Assembly: GCA_964276235.1 (NCBI GenBank)
Contig: CAXYEK010000001.1
Coordinates: 558,001 to 622,000 of the forward strand
Direction of reading: 5' to 3'
From: SCGC-AAA076-P13 sp964276235
GTDB lineage: Bacteria > Pseudomonadota > Gammaproteobacteria > Magnimaribacterales > D2472
DNA: 64,000 bases
This document shows positions 7,655 through 16,196 of the stretch, piece after piece; within the stretch, counting starts at the first letter, position 1, and every line of letters starts with the position of its first letter. The notes under the pieces are model-generated. The model was not told where the DNA came from. It saw only the letters and a program-made list of their open reading frames with translations, and did not search any database. A program made the translations under genes and the position numbers.

Positions 7655-9934
7655 TTGGCTTTAACTGTTAAAGATTTTGCAAAGACACTAAAAATATCTG
7701 ATGCTGCATTAATTGAGCGAATGAAGAATGCTGGATTAAGTCATTCTAAAAGCTCGGATGAGATAACGGCTTCTGATAAACAAGCCTTATTAAAATCCTT
7801 AAAAGGTGCCAAAGCCTCTCCTGCATCAAAATCAGTAACATCTGGTTCAGGGGTAACGGTTACATCTAAAGGTAAGTCTGTTAAAGATGGTGAAGCTGTT
7901 AAAAGTTATTCAGATAACATTGAAGCAAAAAGAGCTGCAGCATCTGAGCAACTAAAAGAGCAGCAGAAAAGGCGAGAAGACCAACTAAAAGAATCCGCAA
8001 GGTTAAAACAAGAAGAAATTAAGAAAAGGGATAAATTTAAGAAAACCGAACCTGAAAAACCAGCAATTAAAGTTAATGTCAAAGATCAGCTTTCGAGTGC
8101 TGTAAATGCTTATAAGAGACGAGAAGGGTCATTCTCACAAGATTCAAAACATAAATTCGAAGCACCTACTGAAGTTATTAAAAGAGATATAGAGGTTCCT
8201 TCAACTATCCAAGTTGGTGAATTAGCTAAATTGATGGCTGTAAAAGGAAATATTGTTGTTAAAAATTTAATGGGGTTAGGTGTTGTTGCAACTATAAATG
8301 ACGTTATTGACCAAGAAACCGCTATATTAGTGGTCGAAGAAATCGGTCATAGTGGAATAGCTTTAAAAGAAGAAAATTTTGAAGAAGATCTTGCAAATCT
8401 AATTACTTACGAGGGTGAACAAAAATCTAGGTCTCCTGTTATTACTGTTATGGGACATGTCGATCACGGTAAAACAACGTTATTAGATTTTATTAGAGAA
8501 ACAAAAGTTGTTGATGGTGAAGCTGGTGGAATTACTCAACATATTGGAGCTTACGAGGTTGAAACCTCTAAAGGAAAAATTACATTTATAGATACTCCTG
8601 GTCATGCTGCTTTTTCATCAATGAGAGCAAGAGGAGCCAATACTACTGACATTGTTATATTAGTGGTAGCAGCAAATGATGGAATCAAACCTCAGACTGA
8701 AGAAGCTATAAATCATGCAAAAGCTGCTGGTGTTTCAATTGTAGTAGCGATAAATAAAATTGATCTTGATGGAGCTGATGTTGATAAAGTTAAGGGCGAT
8801 TTAGCAGCAAAAGACTTGGCTCCTGAAGATTGGGGTGGAACAACACAAATGATTCCAGTTTCAGCGTTAAAGGGAACTGGAGTAGATAAATTACTTGAAA
8901 GTGTCTCATTAGAAGCTGAATTACTTGAGCTCAAGGCTCATTATGATGGTCCTGCCCAAGGTGTAGTCATAGAATCAGAATTAGATAAATTTAGAGGTTC
9001 TGTAGCAACATTCTTAATACAAAATGGAACCTTAAAAGTTGGAGATTTAGTAGCTTCTGGTAATTCTGTTGGAAAAATAAAAAGTATTATAAATAGTGAT
9101 GGTACAAAGATTAAATCTGCTGGACCTTCAGCTGCTATTGAAGTTTTAGGCCTAAATAATGTTCCAAATGCAGGAGATCAATTCCAAGTAGTCAGTAATG
9201 ATAAACAAGCTCGGGAGATTGCTGAATATAGGATTTCTAAAGAAAAGGAGAAAAAACTGCTTAAACAAAAAGATGAAAGTGCTGGTGATTTATTCGAAAC
9301 ATTAGGTCAAGAGTCTACTAAGAAAACATTGAATATTATTGTAAAAACAGATGTTGGTGGAACGTGTGAAGCAATCACAGCCTCCCTTCATGATTTGAGC
9401 AATGATTTGGCTAAAGTTAAAATAGTATCAAGCGGAGTTGGAGGTATTTCTGAATCAGATGCCAATTTAGCACTTGCAGTTGATTCAATAATACTTGGGT
9501 TTAATGTTAGAGCTGATAATGCTGCTAAAAAAATTATTGAGGATGAATCTATTCCTTTAAGCTATCACAGTATTATTTATGAGTTACTAGATGATGTTAA
9601 ATCAAGAATGACTGGACTTCTTGATCCTATTATTAAAGAAGAAATAGTAGGTACTGCTGAAGTATTAGAGGTATTTAACTCTCCTAAATTTGGTCAAATA
9701 GCCGGTTGCAATGTGATAGAAGGAACAGTATTGAGAAATAAACCTGTTAGAGTTCTTAGGGATGAAATTGTTATCTTTGAGGGCGAATTAGACTCTTTAA
9801 GAAGGTTCAAAGAAGACGTCAATGAAGTTAAAAATGGTAGTGAATGTGGAATGGGTATCAAGAATTATAAAGATATAAAACAAGGCGATAAGATTGAGGT
9901 TTATGACAGAAAAGAAGAATCTCAATCAATGTAA
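7655..9934 (+). CDS. infB: translation initiation factor IF-2
   Basis: IF-2 is the GTPase that brings fMet-tRNA to the 30S subunit and promotes subunit joining. The 759-residue protein starts with a TTG codon, supported by the AAGGA site nine bases upstream and by the family-like N-terminus VKDFAKTLKI. After a charged, Lys/Glu-rich linker it has the G domain with GHVDHGKTTLL, DTPGHAAF and NKID, then domains II-IV. It is shorter than the E. coli protein (890) because the linker region is reduced. Confidence 0.97.
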   Translation: MALTVKDFAKTLKISDAALIERMKNAGLSHSKSSDEITASDKQALLKSLKGAKASPASKSVTSGSGVTVTSKGKSVKDGEAVKSYSDNIEAKRAAASEQLKEQQKRREDQLKESARLKQEEIKKRDKFKKTEPEKPAIKVNVKDQLSSAVNAYKRREGSFSQDSKHKFEAPTEVIKRDIEVPSTIQVGELAKLMAVKGNIVVKNLMGLGVVATINDVIDQETAILVVEEIGHSGIALKEENFEEDLANLITYEGEQKSRSPVITVMGHVDHGKTTLLDFIRETKVVDGEAGGITQHIGAYEVETSKGKITFIDTPGHAAFSSMRARGANTTDIVILVVAANDGIKPQTEEAINHAKAAGVSIVVAINKIDLDGADVDKVKGDLAAKDLAPEDWGGTTQMIPVSALKGTGVDKLLESVSLEAELLELKAHYDGPAQGVVIESELDKFRGSVATFLIQNGTLKVGDLVASGNSVGKIKSIINSDGTKIKSAGPSAAIEVLGLNNVPNAGDQFQVVSNDKQAREIAEYRISKEKEKKLLKQKDESAGDLFETLGQESTKKTLNIIVKTDVGGTCEAITASLHDLSNDLAKVKIVSSGVGGISESDANLALAVDSIILGFNVRADNAAKKIIEDESIPLSYHSIIYELLDDVKSRMTGLLDPIIKEEIVGTAEVLEVFNSPKFGQIAGCNVIEGTVLRNKPVRVLRDEIVIFEGELDSLRRFKEDVNEVKNGSECGMGIKNYKDIKQGDKIEVYDRKEESQSM

Positions 9935-9943
9935 AAAAATTTA

Positions 9944-10288
9944 ATGTCCTCATTAAGATCTGAAAAAGTTGCAGACGTTTTAAGGAAGGAAATTTCCTTA
10001 ATCATAAATAAAGAAACAAAAGACCCAAGACTTCAAAATATAAATATAACTGCAGTGAAAGTATCAGATGATATAGGCATTGCAACAGTTTTCTATACTT
10101 TAATCGGAGAGTCAGTAAATAAAAATGAAAGTAGTATAGATAATAAAATCCTAAAAAAATTCTCAGGTATGATTCGATCTAAACTTTCAAAGACTATGCA
10201 GATAAGAAGAGTACCAGTTATACATTTCAGGTTTGATGAAAGTATTGAATATTCAGATAATATTGAGAATCTACTAAAAAATATCTAG
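9944..10288 (+). CDS. rbfA: ribosome-binding factor A
   Basis: RbfA is a KH-fold protein that binds the 30S subunit during late maturation and cold adaptation. The 114-residue product begins with RSEKVADVLRKEISLIINKE and carries the family motifs DPRL, VTAV-like ITAVKVSDD and VPVIHFRFDES. It lies nine bases after infB and two bases before truB in the standard infB-rbfA-truB order. Confidence 0.95.
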   Translation: MSSLRSEKVADVLRKEISLIINKETKDPRLQNINITAVKVSDDIGIATVFYTLIGESVNKNESSIDNKILKKFSGMIRSKLSKTMQIRRVPVIHFRFDESIEYSDNIENLLKNI

Positions 10289-10290
10289 TT

Positions 10291-11130
10291 ATGGATGGGT
10301 TCCTACTTTTAAACAAAGAAAAGGGCATCAGTTCCAATCAACTCGTTCAGAAAGTAAAAAAGTTACTGTCTTTAAAAAAAGTTGGCCATCTTGGAACTTT
10401 GGATCCAATGGCAGAGGGTTTAATGATTCTAGCCATAGATAGAGCAACAAGATTTTCGTCATTTTTCTTAGAGTCAGATAAGTCATATCAGGCTAAAGTT
10501 ATATTTGGTGAAAAGACAGATACCGATGATGCACTTGGAAATATAATAGAAACATCTAATGAAGTGCCATTAAAAAATGAGATAAATGAAATTTTAAATT
10601 CTTTTCTTGGGTGTTCTATGCAAAATGCACCTTTCTATTCTGCATTAAAACATAAAGGAAAGCCTCTATATAAATATGCAAGAGAGGGCGAGTTTATTTC
10701 AAAACCACCAAGAGAAATAAATATTTTCTCTATTAAAAATATAGAGCATAGTCATAAACAGTGCTCATTTTTAATTCATTGTTCTAAAGGAACATACATA
10801 AGATCAATTGCAAGAGACCTGGGAGATAGGCTTGGATGTGGTGCTCATTTATCTGGACTTAAAAGAGTTTCTCAGGGGGTATTTAATATTAAAGATTCGA
10901 ATATGACTGAGGATATATGCTTAGAACAATTGATTTCAATCGAAGACGCTTTTATATCCCTCAAAAATATTGAGTTAGACGTCAATAAAACAAAAATATT
11001 TCTTAATGGAGGGAAGGTCCCATTGGAAATTATTGAAGATGATTATTATAAGATCTATGACAATACATCAAGATTTTTAGGATTAGGGCATACAAGAGAA
11101 TCGCTTTTAGCTCTCACACGACTTGTTTAA
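10291..11130 (+). CDS. truB: tRNA pseudouridine-55 synthase TruB
   Basis: TruB makes pseudouridine 55 in the T-loop of tRNAs. The 279-residue protein starts GFLLLNKEKGISSN and has the motif HLGTLDPMAEGLM with the catalytic Asp, the KSYQAKVIFGEKTDTDD segment, and CSKGTYIRSIARDLG. The C-terminal PUA-like part is shorter than in the 314-residue E. coli enzyme. Directly follows rbfA. Confidence 0.95.
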   Translation: MDGFLLLNKEKGISSNQLVQKVKKLLSLKKVGHLGTLDPMAEGLMILAIDRATRFSSFFLESDKSYQAKVIFGEKTDTDDALGNIIETSNEVPLKNEINEILNSFLGCSMQNAPFYSALKHKGKPLYKYAREGEFISKPPREINIFSIKNIEHSHKQCSFLIHCSKGTYIRSIARDLGDRLGCGAHLSGLKRVSQGVFNIKDSNMTEDICLEQLISIEDAFISLKNIELDVNKTKIFLNGGKVPLEIIEDDYYKIYDNTSRFLGLGHTRESLLALTRLV

Positions 11131-11151
11131 AAGCCTAATAAGATATAAGAT
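11123..11151 (+). promoter_or_regulatory. possible rpsO promoter at the end of truB
   Basis: TTGTTT and TAAGAT are 17 bases apart, giving a start near 11158. Matches are modest (three and four of six). E. coli has a promoter at the same place between truB and rpsO. Confidence 0.33.
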
Positions 11152-11155
11152 TCGC

Positions 11156-11209
11156 ACGCTTACTTTAGATACACGAGGTTTGCGTCATTTATTAAATGTG
11201 TATCAAGGA
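11156..11209 (+). promoter_or_regulatory. structured rpsO leader, possible S15 autoregulatory site
   Basis: A perfect 7-bp inverted repeat GATACAC (11168-11174) / GTGTATC (11198-11204) ends right beside the AAGGA ribosome binding site of rpsO. A second short complementarity, ACGC (11156-11159) with GCGT (11182-11185), interleaves with it, so an H-type pseudoknot can be drawn. E. coli S15 represses its own mRNA by stabilising a pseudoknot at the start site. The similarity here is topological, not a sequence match. Confidence 0.4.
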
Positions 11210-11217
11210 ATAATAAT

Positions 11218-11487
11218 ATGGCACTCTTAGCTCAAGAAAAAGAAAAAATCGTAGGTAAATTTCAAAGAACTGACAATGACACTGGATCTCCTGAGGTTCA
11301 AATAGCATTGCTCACCGAAAATATCAATAAATTACAAAGTCATTTTAAAGAACACAAAAAAGATCATCATTCTAGAACAGGTTTAATAAGAATGGTTAAC
11401 TTAAGAAGAAAACTACTAGCCTATCTAAAAAGAAAGAATTCAGAAAGCTATGCTGAAGTTGTAAAACAATTAAAGCTTAGAGGCTAA
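11218..11487 (+). CDS. rpsO: 30S ribosomal protein S15
   Basis: S15 binds the central domain of 16S rRNA early in 30S assembly. The 89-residue length is exactly typical, and the protein shows the family motifs DTGSPEVQIALLTENI, HFKEHKKDHHSRTGL and RRKLLAYLKRK. It has an AAGGAATAAT ribosome binding region and a structured leader. pnp follows after 23 bases, as in E. coli. Confidence 0.98.
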   Translation: MALLAQEKEKIVGKFQRTDNDTGSPEVQIALLTENINKLQSHFKEHKKDHHSRTGLIRMVNLRRKLLAYLKRKNSESYAEVVKQLKLRG

Positions 11488-11510
11488 CATCAAACATAAA
11501 GAGGAAAATC

Positions 11511-13670
11511 GTGGAAAATAATAAATTAGAATCTACATCAGTAGAATTTCAATATGGAAATCAAACAGTAAAATTAGAGACAAATAAAGTTGCTAGACAG
11601 ACTACAGCTGCTGTTGTTGTAACAATAGGTGACTTGGTAGTATTAACTACTTGTGTTGCCAGAAAAGAGGCAGATCCTAAAAAAGATTTTTTCCCTCTAG
11701 CAGTGTTTTATCAAGAAAAGTTTTATGCAACAGGTACCATTCCAGGTGGATTCTTTAAAAGAGAGGCCAGACCTACGGAAAGAGAAACATTAACATCAAG
11801 ACTAATAGACAGACCAATTAGGCCTCTGTTTCCAGAAGGTTTTAAAAATGAGGTTCAGATTTTTTGTACAGTAATGTCATCTGGTAAGGATCAAAATCCA
11901 GATATAGCATCAATGATTGGTGCGTCAGCTGCTTTATGTGTTGCCGGAGTTCCATTTGATGGTCCAATGGGCGCTGCAAGAGTAGGATTTATAGATGGAA
12001 ATTATGTTCTTAACCCATCCTATGAAGAACTAGAGAATTCGTACTTAGATATGGTCGTTGCAGGAACTGAAAAAGCAGTTTTAATGGTTGAATCAGAAGC
12101 TAAAGAGCTGAATGAAGATCTAATGCTTGGTGCTGTTCTTTTCGGACATCAAGAAATGCAGGCAGTAATAAAAGCATGTACAGAGTTAAAACAAAAAGCT
12201 GGTAAAGAGGATTGGGTGTTAAGTACTGATGAAGAAACTCCAGTTTACTCTGCTGAATTAACTGAAAAATATTCAGAGCAAATAACTAATGCATTCACCA
12301 TTAAAGATAAAACAGAAAGAACTGCTGCAATTGGAGTCATTAAAGATGACATAGTCAGCTCATATCCCGACGCAGATGAAATTCAGTTAGGTAAAGTTTT
12401 AGGCGCATTCAAGAATCTTGAAAAAGATATAGTAAGGAAAAATATTCTTAGTAATCAACCAAGAATTGATGGAAGAGATACCGATACTGTTAGACCTATA
12501 TTCATTGAAACAGATGTGCTTCCAAGCGCTCATGGCTCATCTTTATTTACAAGAGGCGAAACACAAGCAATTGTTGTTGCAACTTTAGGATCATCTAGAG
12601 ATGCTCAAAGGATTGAATCAATAGAAGGTCAGAGCACTGATAATTTCATGCTTCATTACAATTTCCCTGCATATAGTGTTGGTGAAATTGGCATGCCATT
12701 GGGACCAAAAAGAAGAGAGATTGGACATGGTAATTTAGCTAAGCGAGCAATAAAAGCAGTCCTTCCAGATGTAGAAGATTTTGGTTACACAATGAGAGTA
12801 GTTTCTGAAATAACAGAATCGAATGGCTCAAGTTCAATGGCTTCTGTTTGTGGTACATCATTATCACTAATGGATGCAGGTGTTCCTTTGTCTAGTCCAG
12901 TTGCCGGTATAGCAATGGGTTTAATAAAAGAGGGAGATGAGTTCGCAGTTCTTACTGATATTCTTGGAGATGAAGATCATCTTGGAGATATGGACTTTAA
13001 AGTTGCTGGAACAGCGGCAGGAATTACAGCACTTCAAATGGATATAAAAATTCAAGGAATAACCGCAGATATTATGGAATCAGCTTTAACAAAAGCTAAA
13101 ACAGCTATAAATCATATTTTAGGAATAATGAACGAAGCAATTTCAGCACCTAAAGAATTATCTGAAAATGCTCCAGCAATGAAAACTTTTATGGTTAATA
13201 AAGATAAGATTAAAGAGATTATTGGTAAGGGTGGGGCTGTTATTAAAGGCATGCAAGAAAAAACAGGTGCAACCGTTGATGTTAGTGATGACGGAACAGT
13301 TTCTGTTTTTGGTCAAAATCAATCCTCAATGCAAGAATGTCTTGAGATCATAGAAGGCATTCTAGAAGAGCCAGAGTTAAATAAAGTATATAAAGGTAAA
13401 GTGGTCAAAATTGTAGATTTCGGTGCCTTTGTAAATATACTTCCAGGAAAAGATGGTCTTTTACATATATCTGAAATAGCTGCAGAAAGAACCGAAGATG
13501 TTAATGCTGTTTTATCTGAAGGCCAAGAAATAGACGTTAAACTAATTGGCTTTGACAGAGGTAAGATGAAATTATCTGTTAAAGCATTGGCAGCTGCTGA
13601 AGAAGTTAAAGAAGAAAAAGTTGAAGAAGTTTCTGAAGAAGAGACAGGTTCAGACAAAACGGAAGAATAA
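11511..13670 (+). CDS. pnp: polyribonucleotide nucleotidyltransferase (PNPase)
   Basis: PNPase is a phosphorolytic 3'-5' exoribonuclease and part of the RNA degradosome. The 719-residue protein begins with GTG behind GAGGAAAAT. It contains two RNase PH domains (about 15-230 and 310-545), the first with the FFKREARPTERE motif and the second with LFTRGETQA and GSSSMASVCG, then a KH domain (IGKGGAVIKG) and an S1 domain (YKGKVVKIVDFGAFVNILPG). It ends in an acidic tail. A strong terminator closes the operon 24 bases after the stop. Confidence 0.98.
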   Translation: MENNKLESTSVEFQYGNQTVKLETNKVARQTTAAVVVTIGDLVVLTTCVARKEADPKKDFFPLAVFYQEKFYATGTIPGGFFKREARPTERETLTSRLIDRPIRPLFPEGFKNEVQIFCTVMSSGKDQNPDIASMIGASAALCVAGVPFDGPMGAARVGFIDGNYVLNPSYEELENSYLDMVVAGTEKAVLMVESEAKELNEDLMLGAVLFGHQEMQAVIKACTELKQKAGKEDWVLSTDEETPVYSAELTEKYSEQITNAFTIKDKTERTAAIGVIKDDIVSSYPDADEIQLGKVLGAFKNLEKDIVRKNILSNQPRIDGRDTDTVRPIFIETDVLPSAHGSSLFTRGETQAIVVATLGSSRDAQRIESIEGQSTDNFMLHYNFPAYSVGEIGMPLGPKRREIGHGNLAKRAIKAVLPDVEDFGYTMRVVSEITESNGSSSMASVCGTSLSLMDAGVPLSSPVAGIAMGLIKEGDEFAVLTDILGDEDHLGDMDFKVAGTAAGITALQMDIKIQGITADIMESALTKAKTAINHILGIMNEAISAPKELSENAPAMKTFMVNKDKIKEIIGKGGAVIKGMQEKTGATVDVSDDGTVSVFGQNQSSMQECLEIIEGILEEPELNKVYKGKVVKIVDFGAFVNILPGKDGLLHISEIAAERTEDVNAVLSEGQEIDVKLIGFDRGKMKLSVKALAAAEEVKEEKVEEVSEEETGSDKTEE

Positions 13671-13693
13671 AAGAAATTTCTCCTTAATAATTT

Positions 13694-13730
13694 AAAAAGC
13701 CTAAAAAGTCAATTTTTAGGCTTTTTTTTT
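13694..13730 (+). terminator. rho-independent terminator of the rimP-pnp operon
   Basis: A 14-bp perfect stem (AAAAAGCCTAAAAA with its complement) around a 5-base loop, running into T residues. The symmetric A/T flanks mean it can function on either strand, but the genes on both sides are codirectional. Confidence 0.9.
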
Positions 13731-13811
13731 GTACACACAATTTGCTCCTTTCAATTATTTATGGTTTTATAGTCTTTGTAAAAACATAAAATACCTATAG
13801 GGGGGAATATT

Positions 13812-14033
13812 ATGGATAATATGTGGAAAATGATAAATGACCTAGTTAGTAATTTAACTAGTGTTGTAATTGGGTTGTTAGGACTTGGAATTGTTGCAGG
13901 TGTAGCCTACGGTGGACCAGTTCTTGGCTTGGATGTAATTACAGGTATCACTGATTTAGTTAGTTTATTAGCTAATGAAGGGTTAGTTGGATTACTTGTG
14001 CTAGCAGTCATAATGAGCCTTTTAAGTAAGTAA
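13812..14033 (+). CDS. small membrane protein of unknown function (first of a pair)
   Basis: A 73-residue, very hydrophobic protein that I do not recognise. Residues about 14-34 (LTSVVIGLLGLGIVAGVAYG) and 54-71 form two likely membrane helices, joined by a short loop with GGPVLGLDVITGITDLVSLL. It has an exceptionally strong ribosome binding site (six G residues, then seven bases to the ATG) and a strong terminator 13 bases after the stop, so it looks like a well expressed, independent small gene. The next gene encodes a protein of the same length class, hydrophobicity pattern and C-terminal Lys ending, so the two are probably paralogous. No signal peptidase or lipobox motif is seen. Function cannot be inferred from sequence alone. 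Confidence 0.75.
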   Translation: MDNMWKMINDLVSNLTSVVIGLLGLGIVAGVAYGGPVLGLDVITGITDLVSLLANEGLVGLLVLAVIMSLLSK

Positions 14034-14046
14034 CTTAAGGATCACA

Positions 14047-14079
14047 TTGGGAAGGGGCTTAACCCTTCCCAACTTTTTT
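14047..14079 (+). terminator. strong terminator between the two small membrane genes
   Basis: A perfect 10-bp stem (TTGGGAAGGG with its complement) with a GCTTAA loop and then CTTTTTT. It stands only five bases before the start codon of the second small gene, so that gene depends on read-through or on an unseen promoter. Confidence 0.93.
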
Positions 14080-14084
14080 AAAAA

Positions 14085-14318
14085 ATGAACTTTAAATTTA
14101 CATTTCAATCGATAACAACTTTTCTTAATAAGATAACTAAATTATTAATACCTTTAGTACTGGTCTCACTTTTACTTGGCATTATATTGGGAACAGAAAC
14201 TCCATACGTTGGTGATGTATATAGGAATGTGGCAGATATTTTAAATATGCTTGGAGAGGATGCTCTTCTTGCTTTAATATCTATTGTTATTATTCTTGCT
14301 TATTTAAAAAAAGACTAA
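14085..14318 (+). CDS. small membrane protein of unknown function (second of a pair)
   Basis: A 77-residue protein with two hydrophobic stretches (about residues 18-37 and 58-74) separated by a polar loop containing GTETPYVGDVYRNVADILNML. Aligned with the preceding protein it shares the spacing of the helices, a G-x-x-x-G-like element in helix 1, a DxxxxxxDL-L loop pattern and a Lys-rich end, which suggests a diverged tandem duplicate. It starts immediately after the T-run of a strong terminator and has no Shine-Dalgarno site, so translation should be weak or the true start may differ. I do not recognise the family. Confidence 0.6.
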   Translation: MNFKFTFQSITTFLNKITKLLIPLVLVSLLLGIILGTETPYVGDVYRNVADILNMLGEDALLALISIVIILAYLKKD

Positions 14319-14400
14319 GTTATATCTAACTTCACTTGATAAAGATTACTTCTTTTTATTTTATAACTAATTAAATTAGTTAATGTAAACATCTTTGAAA

Positions 14401-14477
14401 TGGTGGTTATGGGTGGACTTGAACCACCGACCCCGGCATTATGAATGCCGTGCTCTAACCAGCTGAGCTACATAACC
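14401..14477 (-). tRNA. tRNA-Met (elongator, CAT)
   Basis: Minus-strand 77-nt tRNA with encoded CCA. Acceptor stem GGTTATG/CATAACC, D-arm AGCTCAGCTGGTTAGAGC, anticodon loop TTCATAA giving CAT, and T-arm GGTGGTTCAAGTCCACC. The GCCGGGGTC variable region resembles elongator Met rather than the lysidine-modified Ile2 tRNA, which shares the CAT anticodon. A tRNA-Met follows ychF in Pseudomonas as well, which supports the call. Confidence 0.88.
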
Positions 14478-14533
14478 ATTCGTTGAATGATAAGACCTAT
14501 AATATAAGAGTCAATATCTTTATTACATTAACT

Positions 14534-15109
14534 TTAAACATTAAATTTGAAGTGAATTACATCACCGTCTTTTACAATATATTCTTTACCTTCTAACCTA
14601 AGTTTTCCTTTTTCTTTTGCTCCAGACTCTCCACCGCATTGAACATAGTCTTCATAACCAATAATCTCTGCTTTAATAAAGCCTCTTTCGAAGTCTGTAT
14701 GAATAATGCCAGCAGCATTAGGTGCAGATGATCCAGATCTTATTGTCCATGCTCTAATTTCTTCAGGACCTGCAGTAAAATATGTTTGAAGTCCGAGAAG
14801 CTCATACCCTTTAAAGATAATTTTATTAAGCACAGGTTCATCCATATCTAAGAGTTCCAAATATTCATTTTTTTCAGATTCATCAAGTAAAGCAATTTCT
14901 TGTTCTATTTTTATACAAGTAGGAACAACAATGCAGCCAGACTTTTTAGCAAAGTCCTCTAATTGATTGAGCATTTCATTAGATGAGCCATTATCAGATA
15001 TGTTAGCTATATAAAAAGTTGGCTTTGAGCTCAGGAGCTGGAAGCCTTTAACGATAATTTTTTCTTCATCAGTAAACTTGTTAATGTTTATTAAATTACC
15101 TGCATCCAA
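14534..15109 (-). CDS. ychF: YchF (OLA1-type ATPase), C-terminal part of a frameshifted gene
   Basis: This frame carries the second half of YchF: helical-domain residues from about 170, the KPTFYIANISDN segment, and the C-terminal TGS domain ending EYIVKDGDVIHFKFNV. It connects to the N-terminal half in the adjacent +1 frame through an AAAA run (plus strand TTTT at 15116-15119): removing one A restores continuous reading through IIKDDLDAGN, matching the intact family. The apparent TTG start is therefore not a real initiation site. It may be a broken gene, a sequence error, or a site rescued by frameshifting. Downstream is tRNA-Met, as in Pseudomonas. Confidence 0.85.
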   Translation of the reverse strand: MDAGNLININKFTDEEKIIVKGFQLLSSKPTFYIANISDNGSSNEMLNQLEDFAKKSGCIVVPTCIKIEQEIALLDESEKNEYLELLDMDEPVLNKIIFKGYELLGLQTYFTAGPEEIRAWTIRSGSSAPNAAGIIHTDFERGFIKAEIIGYEDYVQCGGESGAKEKGKLRLEGKEYIVKDGDVIHFKFNV

Positions 15110-15110
15110 A

Positions 15111-15623
15111 TCATCTTTTAATTATCAATAATAAGTCATGTTCTAATTTATTATTTTTGTCATTACTTTTTATAAGTTTTTCACATTTCGCTAATCTTTT
15201 CATGACTGTTTCTAAATCTGCAAGTATTAACTCCAGATTTATTATTTCAGCATCTCTCACAGGATTAATCGATCCATCTACATGAGTAATATTTTCATCT
15301 TCAAAACACCTGACAACATGAGCAAGCGCATTCATTTCTCTTATATTAGATAAAAAGGCATTTCCTAAACCCTCTCCTTGAGAAGCTCCTTTCACTAATC
15401 CTGCTATATCTACTAAATCTAGACTTGCAGGGATAATTTTTTTTGTATTAACAATTTTATTTAATTCAACTAACCTTGAGTCTGGTAGGGGAACTTTTCC
15501 AATATTTGGTTCAATAGTACAAAAAGGAAAATTTTCAGCAGGTATAGAAGATTTAGTTAGAGCATTAAATAAGGTTGACTTACCTACATTTGGAAGTCCA
15601 ACTATGCCACATTTAAAACCCAT
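15111..15623 (-). CDS. ychF: YchF (OLA1-type ATPase), N-terminal part of a frameshifted gene
   Basis: YchF is a conserved ribosome-associated, ATP-preferring member of the Obg-like GTPase family linked to translation and stress. This 170-residue frame holds the N-terminal nucleotide-binding domain: MGFKCGIVGLPNVGKSTLFN (P-loop), NFPFCTIEPN, VDIAGLVKGASQGEGLGN and the HVVRCFED segment. It ends prematurely at TGA after LLLIIKR, where the family continues; the rest is in the next frame (14534-15109). It lies two bases after the pth stop, preserving the pth-ychF pair of proteobacteria. Confidence 0.87.
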   Translation of the reverse strand: MGFKCGIVGLPNVGKSTLFNALTKSSIPAENFPFCTIEPNIGKVPLPDSRLVELNKIVNTKKIIPASLDLVDIAGLVKGASQGEGLGNAFLSNIREMNALAHVVRCFEDENITHVDGSINPVRDAEIINLELILADLETVMKRLAKCEKLIKSNDKNNKLEHDLLLIIKR

Positions 15624-15625
15624 TA

Positions 15626-16192
15626 TTATTTAGTATGAAGTGCTTTTTGAGCTTCAGAAAAATCTTGGTTACATATAAGATCAAAAACACTAACAAAATG
15701 ATCAAAAGCTTTGTTTATGTATTTTTTATCAGTTGGATGAAATTTGTTTAGTACCCAATCAGATACCATATTTTTATTGCCTGGATGACCAACCCCAATC
15801 CTAATTCTTAAAAACTTTTTAGATCCAGTTTTTTCAAAAATATCTCTTAAGCCGTTATGTCCACCATGACCACCATCTTCCTTCAACCTTACTTCTCCAG
15901 GACTTAAATCTAAATCATCGTGAAAAATAATTATTTTATTTTCTGATATATTCATATTTTTAATTAATTTTGAGGCAGTTCTTCCACTGTTATTTACGTA
16001 ATTATCTGGAATAGCCCAAAGGATTTCTTCAGAGTGTGAAAAGCATATATCTGCTTCTAACTTCTTTTTATTAGTAAAGCCATCACAATGCCTTTCACTA
16101 ATTTTTAAGAGCCAATCTTTACCAATATTATGTCTAGTATTGTCATATTTTGATCCTGGATTTCCAAGGCCAATGAAACAAAGTTTAGGCAC
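15626..16192 (-). CDS. pth: peptidyl-tRNA hydrolase
   Basis: Pth frees tRNAs from prematurely released peptidyl-tRNA. The 188-residue product starts at a GTG (16192), four bases after the rplY stop, giving the family N-terminus KLCFIGLGNPGSKYDNTRHNIG with the catalytic His. Other conserved parts are NNSGRTASKL (the usual MNxSG loop), IIFHDDLDL and GGHGGHNGLRDI. The frame stays open for another 50 codons upstream, but that extension is only the out-of-frame reading of the rplY tail. It lies between rplY and ychF, as in Pseudomonas. Confidence 0.94.
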   Translation of the reverse strand: MPKLCFIGLGNPGSKYDNTRHNIGKDWLLKISERHCDGFTNKKKLEADICFSHSEEILWAIPDNYVNNSGRTASKLIKNMNISENKIIIFHDDLDLSPGEVRLKEDGGHGGHNGLRDIFEKTGSKKFLRIRIGVGHPGNKNMVSDWVLNKFHPTDKKYINKAFDHFVSVFDLICNQDFSEAQKALHTK

Positions 16193-16196
16193 TCTT

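Noticed and set aside
14313..14332. Hairpin AAGTTA-TATC-TAACTT after the second small membrane gene
   Set aside because: Only six A/T-rich pairs and no T-run directly after; too weak to call a terminator.
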